This document shows, piece by piece, positions 36,681 through 45,211 of a DNA stretch of 64,000 nucleotides. Location of the stretch: the NCBI GenBank assembly GCA_022819945.1, contig JAJEGI010000015.1:120865-184864 (forward strand), given 5' to 3'. The translations under genes and the position numbers were made by a program. The stretch's first letter is position 1. The number at the start of each line of letters is the position of its first letter. The DNA is from Candidatus Poribacteria bacterium. Lineage in GTDB: Bacteria; Poribacteria; WGA-4E; WGA-3G. Below the pieces are notes generated by a model, which did no database searches, was not told where the DNA came from, and was given only the letters and a program-made list of their open reading frames with translations.

Positions 36681-38117
36681 TTACATCTCCGCCAACTTCT
36701 TCTGTAGCCACTTTGTCATCGGTGCGTATCCGGGATCGCAGACTTCAATGAAGTGTCCCGGTAAGGGTTGACCGATGAGTGCCTCGACATCCTGCCGTCG
36801 TTCAGCGACAACCGTCGGATGGTCACTCGCGACGTTCACCTTCTCCTCTGGATCGTTCCGGACATCAAAGAGTTCGTCACCGCTCTCATCGGTATAGCCG
36901 ACGGAGGTACAGAAGTTCCAGTGGTTATCGCGCACACTGACGCGTCCGCGCGCATTGCCGGTAGCAAAACCAGCCCAACCCGTGATAATCCGATTGCGGA
37001 GTGCTGCTTTCTCTTGCCTGACGAGTTGCCACATATCCTCGCCATCCGTCCAACCGCACGGGATATCCAGCAGATTCAGGAGCGTCGGCATCAGGTCGTG
37101 GTTCTGCACAAAAGCGGAAATGTCCCTGTCATTCGGGCCCTCTGGGTGCCGGATCATCAAGTTCAGCTGCGTATTGAACGGGTGTAGTTTGTTCGCGCCT
37201 TTCCCGAAGCTCCCGTGGTCCCGGAGTTGCGTGCCGTGATCGGACATCAGCACAACCAATGTTTCGTCTTTGATGTTCAGCTGCTCTATCTTATCAAGCA
37301 GTACACCGACCCATTTATCGACAAACGTGACCTCACCGAGGTAGAGTGCCTCGATTCGGCGGCGTTCATCTTCTGTGGGACCGTCGCCTTCGTTGGCACC
37401 GCCCGGTGTGATGAAATCTTTCCCAGAATAGTCAGGAAAATAGAGATCGGCATAAGACTTCGGTGGGTCCCACGGTTCATGGGGATCGAAACTATCCACC
37501 CATAAGAAGAACGGACCGACGGTGTGGTTATCCTGAAGCCAGTCAGCTGCAGCACGAAAGACACGCGCACAACTATAGTCATCTTCGGATTGGCGGTGTC
37601 GTTGACCGAGTAGATAGTTGACGAGTCCGGCGTGCCGCCGCCAATTGATCGGTTCACGGACATGGTTTCGGAGTTGTTCTTCAATTAATCTCGGATCGCC
37701 GCTCTGCCAGTTATCGGATTCCTGTCCACGGATGAAGTCGAAATGTGCGAACCCGCGCGAGAAATTCATCGTCGGCTTGAACATGTGATATGTATCGGCA
37801 ATGAGTGCAGTAAGGTAGCCGCGTTCGAGCAAGACCTCGGCAATCGTATCCTGTTCGGGTGGAATCTTATGCCAACCCGGGGCGTGATGCCAATGCCCAC
37901 GTCGGTCGAAATTGTATCTCCACGGGAAACTCCGCATCCCTGTAAAGTTGCCACGACGTATCTGAAGCGTCGGTTGCCCTTCGCCAAACGCGCGTGTAAA
38001 ACGGACAGACTCCGATGCCAATGCATCGAGGTTAGGCGTTTGTACGTGGCTATATTTCTTGCCTTCGCCGATGATGTCGGCACGGAACGTGTCTAAACAG
38101 ATACAGATGATATTCAT
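36681..38117 (-). CDS. Sulfatase-fold hydrolase lacking the formylglycine cysteine
   Basis: 478 residues. The alkaline phosphatase/sulfatase fold is shown by the start NIICICLDTFRADIIG (metal Asp), HVQTPNLDALASESVRFTRA, PHEPWDPP and LMSDHGTQLRDHG. At the site where type I sulfatases have CxPxR or SxPxR the sequence is GQPTLQIRRGNFTG: there is no Cys or Ser, and a Thr is the likely nucleophile. Family knowledge: Thr in this place is seen in phosphodiesterase-type members, so a phosphate or phosphonate ester may be the substrate. There is no signal peptide, so it is cytoplasmic. GGGAGG precedes the ATG, 5 bases after pyrF. Confidence 0.85.
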   Translation of the reverse strand: MNIICICLDTFRADIIGEGKKYSHVQTPNLDALASESVRFTRAFGEGQPTLQIRRGNFTGMRSFPWRYNFDRRGHWHHAPGWHKIPPEQDTIAEVLLERGYLTALIADTYHMFKPTMNFSRGFAHFDFIRGQESDNWQSGDPRLIEEQLRNHVREPINWRRHAGLVNYLLGQRHRQSEDDYSCARVFRAAADWLQDNHTVGPFFLWVDSFDPHEPWDPPKSYADLYFPDYSGKDFITPGGANEGDGPTEDERRRIEALYLGEVTFVDKWVGVLLDKIEQLNIKDETLVVLMSDHGTQLRDHGSFGKGANKLHPFNTQLNLMIRHPEGPNDRDISAFVQNHDLMPTLLNLLDIPCGWTDGEDMWQLVRQEKAALRNRIITGWAGFATGNARGRVSVRDNHWNFCTSVGYTDESGDELFDVRNDPEEKVNVASDHPTVVAERRQDVEALIGQPLPGHFIEVCDPGYAPMTKWLQKKLAEM

Positions 38118-38122
38118 ATTTT

Positions 38123-38836
38123 TTATCCCTCCCTCATTTCGTCAAGGATCATTTCGGCAGCCTCTAACGGGTCATCCGCTTCGATGATCGGTCTGCCGAC
38201 GACAATGTAATCTGCGCCTTTATTAATAGCCTCTGCGGGTGTAGTGATCCGACGTTGGTCGTTGCTCTCCGCCCATTCTGGTCGGATACCGGGTGTCACA
38301 ATCAAAAAGTTATCGCCGCAGGCTTTTCGGATCGGTTCAATTTCCAGAGGCGATGCGACGACACCGTCCAATCCGGCTTCCTGTGCCAACTGCGCGAGAT
38401 AGACGACCTGCTTTGTAAGTTGCCGTTCTGAGCCAAAGTTCTGTTGAAAGCCGGTCTCATCCATGCTCGTTAGAACGGTCACCCCGAGTAGGATAGGTCT
38501 CGGAATATTTTCTTTATAGGCGGCATCATCTGCGCTATCCCTTGCAGCTTGCATCATCTCCAACCCACCGGAGGCGTGCATGTTAATCATATTCGCGCCG
38601 TGTTTCGTCATCATGCCGACATCGCGTGCAACCGTATTCGGGATGTCGTGGAATTTCAGGTCAACAAAGACTTTATGCCCGTTTTGTTTGAGCCATGGAA
38701 ACGCTTCCATTCCGAGCGCACTAAACGCCTGAAAGCCCATTTTAAACCAACGGACGCTATCCATAAGTGTTCCAAATAGCCAATCAATATCTTCACCGTC
38801 ATCTGTATCCAATGCGACGATTAATCTGTCTCTCAA
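38123..38836 (-). CDS. pyrF: Orotidine 5'-phosphate decarboxylase
   Basis: The core motif VFVDLKFHDIPNTVARDVGMM carries the catalytic Lys-Asp network, with LIVALDTDDGE at the start and the phosphate loop VTPGIRPEW...GADYIVVGRPI at the end. The enzyme makes UMP in pyrimidine synthesis. The tracked start at 39007 would overlap the upstream gene; TTG at 38836, with AAGGAG nine bases before it, starts exactly at LRDRLIVALDT and gives 237 residues, the normal length. It is tightly linked to the sulfatase-fold gene downstream. Confidence 0.93.
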   Translation of the reverse strand: MRDRLIVALDTDDGEDIDWLFGTLMDSVRWFKMGFQAFSALGMEAFPWLKQNGHKVFVDLKFHDIPNTVARDVGMMTKHGANMINMHASGGLEMMQAARDSADDAAYKENIPRPILLGVTVLTSMDETGFQQNFGSERQLTKQVVYLAQLAQEAGLDGVVASPLEIEPIRKACGDNFLIVTPGIRPEWAESNDQRRITTPAEAINKGADYIVVGRPIIEADDPLEAAEMILDEMREG

Positions 38837-38891
38837 TTTTTTATTCTCCTTATTCTGAGCTGGCAAGTTTTTATAGTTGATCGCAGCCTTT

Positions 38892-39251
38892 TCACCTAAC
38901 AACAAGATCGTTTTCCGTATTGGAGGCGCTTTGGACTCTATCTTTCTGAATGCGCGCGGCCAGCTCTGGGTTGTGTGCATGATCATATTTTTCAATAAGT
39001 ACAACAACGAATTCCATTAAGGGCGCAAAAAAATGATTTTCGTCTTCACGTACCACGTCCGTTAATTCACCAAGCAGGACTATTAATTGCTCGTAATCGT
39101 TTTCCGTTAAGGCTACAATAGTATTATCTTGGCATTTGCTAATTGCATTCTTTAAAATGTTTAGTGCTGTAAAGGATTGAGAATCACTCAGAACATCGCG
39201 CTCAAATTTGACTTGCGCTACATTGGGTGCAGCGCGTTTTTCGGTTGACAT
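38892..39251 (-). CDS. Small hypothetical protein
   Basis: 119 residues, mainly helical and acidic, with a central stretch LTENDYEQLIVLLGELTDVV. There is no signal peptide or membrane segment. AGGA precedes the ATG by 7 bases. It lies between the RelE-type toxin gene and pyrF on the same strand. Not recognised; the position next to a toxin pair may be chance. Confidence 0.6.
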   Translation of the reverse strand: MSTEKRAAPNVAQVKFERDVLSDSQSFTALNILKNAISKCQDNTIVALTENDYEQLIVLLGELTDVVREDENHFFAPLMEFVVVLIEKYDHAHNPELAARIQKDRVQSASNTENDLVVR

Positions 39252-39293
39252 AGCATATTCCTGAATTGAGGGTATTGGTTAAGTAAGTTCTAT

Positions 39294-39551
39294 TTAATAG
39301 ATTCTACTACGGTGCCCAACTCGGTGAACAACAATCTCTCGGATACGTCTATCAAAGGTATAAATAACCCGATAATCTTTAGCAACCGATAAACTAAACT
39401 TCCCTCTATGGTCACCTTTCAGTGCCTTATGGGGATAATCGTCACAAATCTCACACAATCGTTCCAGTTTGTTAAAGACCAACAAGCGAATCGGTGCACT
39501 CAACCGTCGCAAATCCGATTCGGCACGAGGTTTTATTATCAATGTATACAT
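39294..39551 (-). CDS. RelE/ParE-superfamily toxin
   Basis: 85 residues with the family layout: YTLIIKPRAESDLRRLSAPI at the start, LKGDHRGKFSLSVAKDYRVIY in the centre and EIVVHRVGHRSRIY at the end. The C-terminal VHRVGHRxxIY with its basic and Tyr residues is typical of RelE-type endoribonucleases that cut mRNA on the ribosome. Its start overlaps the upstream gene by 13 bases, the usual antitoxin-toxin arrangement. ParE-type gyrase poisoning is a less likely alternative. Confidence 0.85.
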   Translation of the reverse strand: MYTLIIKPRAESDLRRLSAPIRLLVFNKLERLCEICDDYPHKALKGDHRGKFSLSVAKDYRVIYTFDRRIREIVVHRVGHRSRIY

Positions 39552-40261
39552 TTCAGCGGGACCCCAAATTCTTTCGCCACCTCCTGGAGGGGTCTGCCTT
39601 TAATTTCACCAGATTCATGCTCTGTGATACTTTGTTCCAGCTCTTCAGCAACTTTTGGGCGTATTTCTAATCTTTCGTCCGGATCGTACGCATAATCTTC
39701 AAGGAACTGTTCCAATTCCAAATGGCACACGAAAAATTCGTAAACCGCTTCACGTAAATGTCTATCCTCAGTATCCGTCCATCCTACACTTAGTAACTTA
39801 ACGACTCGTCCGTGTGCCGCGAAAAATTCGGACTTCGCCAATGTATGCAGAAATTCGCGAAAGACATCATTCGACAATGCAGATATTTTTATCCGTGGCA
39901 CGGGATCGCTAGGGAGATATGAACCCATCCGCCGCACTTCTCGGCCCATCGGCGATGCCTTTCGCTTACTTTCAACAGTAACGACCCGGTGTTTCAAAGA
40001 GATATAAGTGTCACAGGAATCCAAAACCGAAAGTAGGCACTTTTCATAGCGATCTAACTCGAATGCTATATCATAGTAGTAAGCTTCAAAAAATTCGCGG
40101 AAGGCTTCTGTTAGTGTATCCCTATCTGTATCTATCGTAAGTAATTCAAGTATCCTCTCACGGCACACAAATAGGGTATGTTCCACAAGCGGAAGTAGCC
40201 ATTCACGAAACTGCTTATATGTCATATCTTTTAGAGGTAATTTTCCTTTGTTTAGTTTCAC
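39539..40261 (-). CDS. Probable antitoxin with unusually long N-terminal region
   Basis: 240 residues from GTG, with GGAG upstream. The last 45 residues (LEQSITEHESGEIKGRPLQE then VAKEFGVPL) look like the toxin-binding or helix-turn segment of RelB-like antitoxins, normally 70-95 residues in total. The first 195 residues are helical with two similar halves: MTYKQFREWLLPLVEHTLFV and LSNDVFREFLHTLAKSEFFA, each followed by a D-R-L-R-E-A-x-x-E-F-F pattern. So the N-terminal region is an internal duplication fused to an antitoxin tail. The 13-base overlap with the toxin gene supports the pairing. Function inferred. Confidence 0.68.
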   Translation of the reverse strand: MKLNKGKLPLKDMTYKQFREWLLPLVEHTLFVCRERILELLTIDTDRDTLTEAFREFFEAYYYDIAFELDRYEKCLLSVLDSCDTYISLKHRVVTVESKRKASPMGREVRRMGSYLPSDPVPRIKISALSNDVFREFLHTLAKSEFFAAHGRVVKLLSVGWTDTEDRHLREAVYEFFVCHLELEQFLEDYAYDPDERLEIRPKVAEELEQSITEHESGEIKGRPLQEVAKEFGVPLKCIH

Positions 40262-40296
40262 AAGAATCTCCTTTCTCCTTATAAAGTCCTAACTTA

Positions 40297-41784
40297 CTAC
40301 CCTAATACTTCATCAACAATCCGTAGTGTCTCTCGGTGCGCATCCTCGATTTGCGTTTGGCAAGTATAGACATGTTGTGCGACCTCATTGAGCTGTTTTT
40401 CAAAGTTGTCTATCATCCGATGGACCTCCGCAGGCGATGTGCCGCCGAGGCTCTGATTGTTCTGAATCGCTGACTTCGGATCCAGAACCTGCTGGAGCTG
40501 CGAAATCGGTATATCAATCTCTTTTTCTCTCAAGAGTGCCTGCGTGAGTTCCCAATCCGAAAACGCCTTTTCCCGATGCACGAGTTCACCGACAAGCCAT
40601 CCGACAATCTCGTGGCACTCCCGAAAACTGATTTTATGCGCCTTAACGAGATAGTTCGCCAACTCCGTTGCGGTGGCGAAGTTCGCATCCGTTAATTCAG
40701 CCATCCGTTCTGTCTTGAAATCCGTCGTTTTGAGGAGTTCCGGTAGGATACCGAGGCACGCCTTCACAACATCAAACGCCTCCCAGAGCGGCGGTTTATC
40801 CTCTTGGAAATCGCGGTTATAGCCCATCGGCAGCCCCTTGAGATTCGTCAGTAGGTCCAACAGTGCCCCATAGACACGTCCCGTGCGTCCGCGTGTGAGT
40901 TCCGCGATGTCCGGGTTCTTTTTCTGTGGCATGATGGAGCTCCCGAAACTATACGCATCGTCGAGCACCGCCATCCCGAATTCATGAGTCGTCCAATAGA
41001 TGATTTCTTCGCTAATCCGTGAGAGGTTCGCCATCACGAGGGACAACGCGAAAAGTACCTCTGCGATAAAATCTCGGCTACTGATAACGTCAAGGGCGTG
41101 TTCGTGTGGCGCATCGAAACCGAGCAGTTTTGTTGTCAGTTCTCGGTCAATCGGGAAGGTCGTGCCAGCCAAAGCACAAGCACCGAGCGGATTCATATTG
41201 GCAAGGGTGTATGCGGACTGCAGACGTTTCTGATCCCGTAGGAACATACTCACATAAGCCGTTGCCCAGAAACCGAGACTAATCGGCTGCGCGTGCTGTG
41301 TGTGCGTATACCCCGGCATCACGGTATCGGTGTGTGCCTTCGCGATCTGTAGGAAGGCTTCACAGAGTGTAGAGAGTCCACGCTGGATATTGAGAATTTC
41401 ATCACGGATGTAGAGGTGTGCATCGACAAGTACCTGATCGTTACGGGAACGCGCAGTGTGGAGTTTACCGCCGAATTCGCGTCCGGCGTTCTCAATCAGG
41501 TAGGACTCAACGTTCATGTGGACATCTTCTTTGTTGGGATCAAGCGTAAAAGTGCCGTTCTGAAAATCCGCTTCCGCCTTTCGGAGCCAGCGCAAAATCT
41601 CGCGTAGATCATCATTGGAGATAATCCCTTGCTGGGCAAGCATAATCGCGTGCGCTTGGCTGCCCCAGATGTCGTATCCGATGAGTCGTGTATCGGCTTC
41701 AATAGAGTGTGTGAAGGCTACTGTCTCTGTGGTGAGGTTCGTACTGAAACGTCCGCCCCAGAGTGTTTTTTGTGGCGTTTGCAT
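40297..41784 (-). CDS. argH: Argininosuccinate lyase
   Basis: 495 residues. The fumarase-superfamily signature GSSIMPQKKNPDIAELTRG (residues about 285-303), the substrate-binding SRNDQV and the THTQHAQP region near residue 160 are intact. It splits argininosuccinate to arginine and fumarate in the cytoplasm. The N-terminus TLWGGRFS is standard for the family. The C-terminus is 20-30 residues longer than average. No other arg gene is nearby; the gene follows a small ORF by 6 bases. Confidence 0.95.
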   Translation of the reverse strand: MQTPQKTLWGGRFSTNLTTETVAFTHSIEADTRLIGYDIWGSQAHAIMLAQQGIISNDDLREILRWLRKAEADFQNGTFTLDPNKEDVHMNVESYLIENAGREFGGKLHTARSRNDQVLVDAHLYIRDEILNIQRGLSTLCEAFLQIAKAHTDTVMPGYTHTQHAQPISLGFWATAYVSMFLRDQKRLQSAYTLANMNPLGACALAGTTFPIDRELTTKLLGFDAPHEHALDVISSRDFIAEVLFALSLVMANLSRISEEIIYWTTHEFGMAVLDDAYSFGSSIMPQKKNPDIAELTRGRTGRVYGALLDLLTNLKGLPMGYNRDFQEDKPPLWEAFDVVKACLGILPELLKTTDFKTERMAELTDANFATATELANYLVKAHKISFRECHEIVGWLVGELVHREKAFSDWELTQALLREKEIDIPISQLQQVLDPKSAIQNNQSLGGTSPAEVHRMIDNFEKQLNEVAQHVYTCQTQIEDAHRETLRIVDEVLG

Positions 41785-41790
41785 ATTCTG

Positions 41791-42048
41791 TTAGTCAAAG
41801 CGAGGCGGTTCTCGCGCCGGTTCCCGCGGGGGCATCTCAAGTTCTACCCCACCGATCTGTTTGAAAAGCTTGTGGATAAACGTTCCAAGCCCCTTCTCCG
41901 GAATCTCTTGGGCATGATATGTAGGTAATATGTTGTCTGCGTCTTTACCCTGAAGATCCGCAAGGTAATCAACAACTTCTTTAAGTTCTTCAGTAGAGAG
42001 TTGTTCGATTAACATGATCGCCTGTTTTTGTAAGTCTATTTTTTCCAT
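41791..42048 (-). CDS. Small hypothetical protein
   Basis: ATG at 42048 has GGAGG eight bases upstream, whereas the tracked start at 42081 does not. The 85-residue product begins MEKIDLQKQAIMLIEQLSTE with ELKEVVDYLADLQG, a helical motif like that of small DUF2281-type antitoxin proteins, and ends in a Pro/Arg-rich tail. No toxin is adjacent. Function unknown. Confidence 0.62.
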   Translation of the reverse strand: MEKIDLQKQAIMLIEQLSTEELKEVVDYLADLQGKDADNILPTYHAQEIPEKGLGTFIHKLFKQIGGVELEMPPREPAREPPRFD

Positions 42049-42087
42049 TTTCAAACCCTCCGTTTTAAGATAATAACACAATTATTA

Positions 42088-42942
42088 CTACGCCATCTGC
42101 GGTGGACGGCGTATTGATGTCGGTTGGATAATCTTGCGTTGTTCTGGTGTTAAATGTGCTAACAACTCGTCTGAATGCGGATAGTCGAACCGCTCACGGA
42201 CATATCTCGGAGAATAACGATAGACGATTGATCTGCGATACCCCTCATTCGTCCGTTCTGCTGATCCGTGCGTGATTGCATCCGTGAACATCACCACATC
42301 GCCTGCTTTCAGATAAACCTCCTGTGTCGCGAAGGCTGTCCCTGCCGGTTTACCGGTCACACCGTCATAAACCAAACCTTTCCCGTTCTGCTTCAGGCGC
42401 GGGTGTATCTCCGTGCATTTGTGGCTCCCCGGCACCAGCACAGGTGCGCCATCTCCGGGTCCAATGTCGTTGAGTGCCATCAGGACATTAATCTGTCCGA
42501 CCATCCACTCACCTGTGTTCTCCTGTCGGAACGTCAGATAACTCAACGGGACATGCCCACCACAGTGGATATGAATGAAGCCGCCGGGCCCGCGGACGTT
42601 AAGGAAATTCTCGTGGATAGAGAGTCCATTGACTTCGTGGACGTATTTACGAACCAACCCGATCCATGCCGGGTGGTCGATTAACTTCCGAAAAACCTCG
42701 CCGCCTTCAATGATATTCTGAAAATTTACGCCATTTTCGATATTATAGGTATGCGTTTCGATGTTCCCGATCCAGCGCGGGGTGCCTCTCTCCGCTGTGT
42801 TTTCTTCCCACGGTTGTTCAACGTATGCCCAATGCTCGTCAATCCACGCGTTTATCTTCTCGAGATCATCTTTGGCTATCGCATTTTCTAAAATGAGGTA
42901 GCCTTGTAGGTCAAACAGATAATCTTGGAATTCTTGGTCCAT
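42088..42942 (-). CDS. Phytanoyl-CoA dioxygenase (PhyH) family protein
   Basis: Start taken at ATG 42942 (AAGGAGG upstream), giving 284 residues. FDLQGYLILENAIAKDDLEK at the N-terminus, GDGAPVLVPGSHK in the middle and ITHGSAERTNEGYRRSIVYRY near the end (distal His and 2-oxoglutarate Arg) define the PhyH branch of Fe(II)/2-oxoglutarate oxygenases. At the usual HxD iron motif the sequence is GGFIHIHCGGH, so the Asp ligand is not obvious; halogenase-like or altered iron binding is possible. The substrate is unknown. Confidence 0.87.
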   Translation of the reverse strand: MDQEFQDYLFDLQGYLILENAIAKDDLEKINAWIDEHWAYVEQPWEENTAERGTPRWIGNIETHTYNIENGVNFQNIIEGGEVFRKLIDHPAWIGLVRKYVHEVNGLSIHENFLNVRGPGGFIHIHCGGHVPLSYLTFRQENTGEWMVGQINVLMALNDIGPGDGAPVLVPGSHKCTEIHPRLKQNGKGLVYDGVTGKPAGTAFATQEVYLKAGDVVMFTDAITHGSAERTNEGYRRSIVYRYSPRYVRERFDYPHSDELLAHLTPEQRKIIQPTSIRRPPQMA

Positions 42943-43007
42943 TTTCCGCCTCCTTAACCGAGACATACTATAAATAGGACGACTACGAACAATCCCGTTT
43001 GTGGTCG

Positions 43008-43026
43008 GGGCGAGGTCACCTCGCCC
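43008..43026. repeat. Short palindrome
   Basis: GGGCGAGGTCACCTCGCCC, a nearly perfect palindrome between thuA-like and phyH-like genes, related to the one at 21147. Confidence 0.5.
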
Positions 43027-43058
43027 GTCGCCATCAGTCTAATCCTCATGCATTCCAC

Positions 43059-43862
43059 CTACAAATATGCGTCCAGTTCCGTTTTCGCCGGTGTCGGTGT
43101 CGAGATACCGTCTTCGGGTATCTCTCTTTTCGCGGTCCATACGATTGCGTTGAGGATAAGTTTCCGTATCTGGTCATCCGCCCAATTGCTGTGGAGATGT
43201 CCGCCGGTAAACCCGAATCCGCGTCCACCATCGGGACGTTCGACACACCACGCCAAGTGCTGCGGTTCCCCGTTCGCCACCGATGCGCGGACGTGCGGAT
43301 TACCGCTGTGCGGTCCATCGGGTCTTGTAAGCGTTGATTCGGGTGCGATAGAACTCAGTAGCGGCGTTACGCCATCCATATTTTCACGGAACCGCATGTG
43401 GTAGTACCACTCATCTTCAAGTGAGAACGGTTCCAATCCGCGGGTAATCGGGTGTTCAGGGAATCCGGTGAACGTTGCTGTCCAATACGGGTTGACCGAA
43501 AGATGCGTCTCGAAGTAGCCGCCGATCCAGTCTAAGAAACGGTCTCCGGGTTCGCCTTTCGGGACTTCGACTGCGTAATGCAGCATTGCGAGTCCGACCC
43601 CTTGAGCCATGAGTTCAGAAATCTGTTCGAGGTGTGGAATACTGAGATGTCTGGCGCCACCGTCAGAATAAACAATGATTGCGTCTGCGCCTGCAAGTGT
43701 TTCGGGGTCTTCGGGCCAGCCTTGAGAGACGACTGCCTCTGCACCGTCAATATGCTTGTTCAATAGGTCTGCGAAGAACGCGCATCCGGCGGGATGCTCA
43801 TGTGAACCGCCGCCGTGGCTCGCGCTCCCTGCCACCATAACAATTCGAGATTTTTCTGACAT
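43059..43862 (-). CDS. ThuA-like domain protein
   Basis: 267 residues. IVMVAGSASHGGGSHEHPAG at the start, then GADAIIVYSDGGARH, VGLAMLHYAVE and the C-terminal GFGFTGGHLHSNWAD with its glycine-His motif fit the ThuA (trehalose utilisation) group of the class I glutamine amidotransferase-like fold. These proteins are common near sugar oxidoreductases and probably act on sugar derivatives, but their reaction is uncertain. There is no signal peptide. GAGGAG precedes the ATG by 8 bases. Confidence 0.87.
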   Translation of the reverse strand: MSEKSRIVMVAGSASHGGGSHEHPAGCAFFADLLNKHIDGAEAVVSQGWPEDPETLAGADAIIVYSDGGARHLSIPHLEQISELMAQGVGLAMLHYAVEVPKGEPGDRFLDWIGGYFETHLSVNPYWTATFTGFPEHPITRGLEPFSLEDEWYYHMRFRENMDGVTPLLSSIAPESTLTRPDGPHSGNPHVRASVANGEPQHLAWCVERPDGGRGFGFTGGHLHSNWADDQIRKLILNAIVWTAKREIPEDGISTPTPAKTELDAYL

Positions 43863-43893
43863 ACTTTAAACTCCTCTGTATAAAATCTTTATC

Positions 43894-43923
43894 AGTGTAT
43901 CATATTCTCCAACTTTTTGCCAA
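43894..43923 (-). promoter_or_regulatory. Likely promoter of the ThuA-like gene
   Basis: On the minus strand TTGGCA, an 18-base spacer and TACACT. The leader is about 30 bases. Confidence 0.5.
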
Positions 43924-43980
43924 AACTTTTTGAGAAATAGCAACCAGAAACCATCAGATTAACGCGGGTTTGATAAAAGG

Positions 43981-44046
43981 ACATTGTAGCGGAAACTTTC
44001 TATTTTCCGCCATAGCACACAAACTCTAAAGTTTGTGCTACAATGT
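43981..44046. repeat. Intergenic inverted-repeat element
   Basis: ACATTGTAGC and GCTACAATGT are perfect outer arms enclosing GGAAA...TTTCC and an inner AGCACA(CA)AACT/AGTTTGTGCT stem. A related inner stem occurs at 57516. Apart from this and two promoters, nothing is recognised in 43863-44286. Confidence 0.65.
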
Positions 44047-44223
44047 CGGTTTTCGGATAACCCTACCTATATTGCACATTATGTTGGAATTCGTGGAAAA
44101 TGCCTAAGGTCTATCACTTATATTTTGGTGGTTAGAAGAAAACACCCACCTCAAAGTGCTCTTAACTGACAACTGTTAACTGAAAGATTTTCGCAGAAAA
44201 ATCGTACTGAGTACTAATAATAC

Positions 44224-44252
44224 TTGACAATTCCAAACGGAAGCCTTAGAAT
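44224..44252 (+). promoter_or_regulatory. Sigma-70-type promoter for the amidohydrolase gene
   Basis: Perfect TTGACA, a 17-base spacer and TAGAAT; the leader to the ATG at 44287 is about 28 bases and includes AAGGAG. Confidence 0.8.
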
Positions 44253-44286
44253 ACTCCCAAACTTGATAAAATAAAGGAGCAACACA

Positions 44287-45141
44287 ATGGCGAAATTTCC
44301 GATCGTTGACACGCACGTTCATCTATGGCACCCAGAACAGTTAAGATACCCGTGGCTCTCGGAAGTGCCTGCTCTCAATAGACCGTATCTCCTCAAAGAC
44401 TATATCGCAGCGTACGGCGAATTAGAGGTCGAATCCATCGTTTTTGTGCAATGCGACACACACCCCGATGACGGTTTAAAAGAGACAGCGTGGGTGACCG
44501 CCCTCGCCAACGTGGACCCACGGATTCAGGGGATCGTTGCATGGGCACCGCTTGAAGGGGGTGAACAGGTCGCACCTTTCGTCGAAAAATTGGCGGATAA
44601 CCCGCTCGTCAAAGGTATCCGCCGACTCATTCAATCCGAAAGCCTCGATTTCTGCGTCCAACCCGATTTCGTGAACGGTGTCAAAACGCTCGCCCGCTAT
44701 CAACTGAGTTTCGATATCTGTATCTTCCATCCACAACTCGGCAACGCCATTCGGCTCGTCGAGCAGTGTCCTAACGTCCAATTCATCTTAGACCATATCG
44801 GCAAACCTGACATCAAGAACCAACTTTTTGACCCGTGGAAACAGGAGATTGAAACGCTTGCAGCGTTCCCGAACGTCTACTGCAAAATATCCGGCTTGGT
44901 AACAGAGGCGGATCTCGAAACGTGGACACCTGCCGACCTACACCCGTATATTGAACACGTCATCGCCTGTTTCGGTTTCGATCGCGTTATGTATGGGAGT
45001 GACTGGCCCGTCTCTACACAAGCAAGCGATTACCCACGGTGGGTGCAGACATTAAAGGACGCAGTGTCCCGATGCTCACCTGAAGAACAGCAAAACCTTT
45101 TCCGAGACAACGCCATCAAATTTTATCGCCTCGATTCGTAG
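44287..45141 (+). CDS. Amidohydrolase-family lactonase-like protein
   Basis: 284 residues. The TIM-barrel metal-site start PIVDTHVHLWHPEQLRYPWL, IVFVQCD, FILDHIGKPDI and MYGSDWPV near the end place it in the amidohydrolase-related COG3618 group, which includes L-fuconolactonase, L-rhamnonolactonase and 2-pyrone-4,6-dicarboxylate lactonase. A sugar-lactone hydrolase in the cytoplasm is the best guess, fitting the ThuA and Gfo/Idh genes nearby. It has its own promoter and ribosome site and ends at a hairpin. Confidence 0.87.
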   Translation: MAKFPIVDTHVHLWHPEQLRYPWLSEVPALNRPYLLKDYIAAYGELEVESIVFVQCDTHPDDGLKETAWVTALANVDPRIQGIVAWAPLEGGEQVAPFVEKLADNPLVKGIRRLIQSESLDFCVQPDFVNGVKTLARYQLSFDICIFHPQLGNAIRLVEQCPNVQFILDHIGKPDIKNQLFDPWKQEIETLAAFPNVYCKISGLVTEADLETWTPADLHPYIEHVIACFGFDRVMYGSDWPVSTQASDYPRWVQTLKDAVSRCSPEEQQNLFRDNAIKFYRLDS

Positions 45142-45150
45142 AAAAAAGAA

Positions 45151-45181
45151 AAGGGAAGAGCGAATCTTCCGCCCTTCCCTT
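45151..45181. terminator. Hairpin terminator between convergent genes
   Basis: AAGGGAAG...CTTCCCTT, an 8-base stem with extra GCG/CGC pairing, preceded by an A-run and followed by TCTTCC. It may serve both the amidohydrolase gene and the malate synthase gene. Confidence 0.55.
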
Positions 45182-45211
45182 CTTCCATCCTTTAACGCTT
45201 CCATCGTTCTA

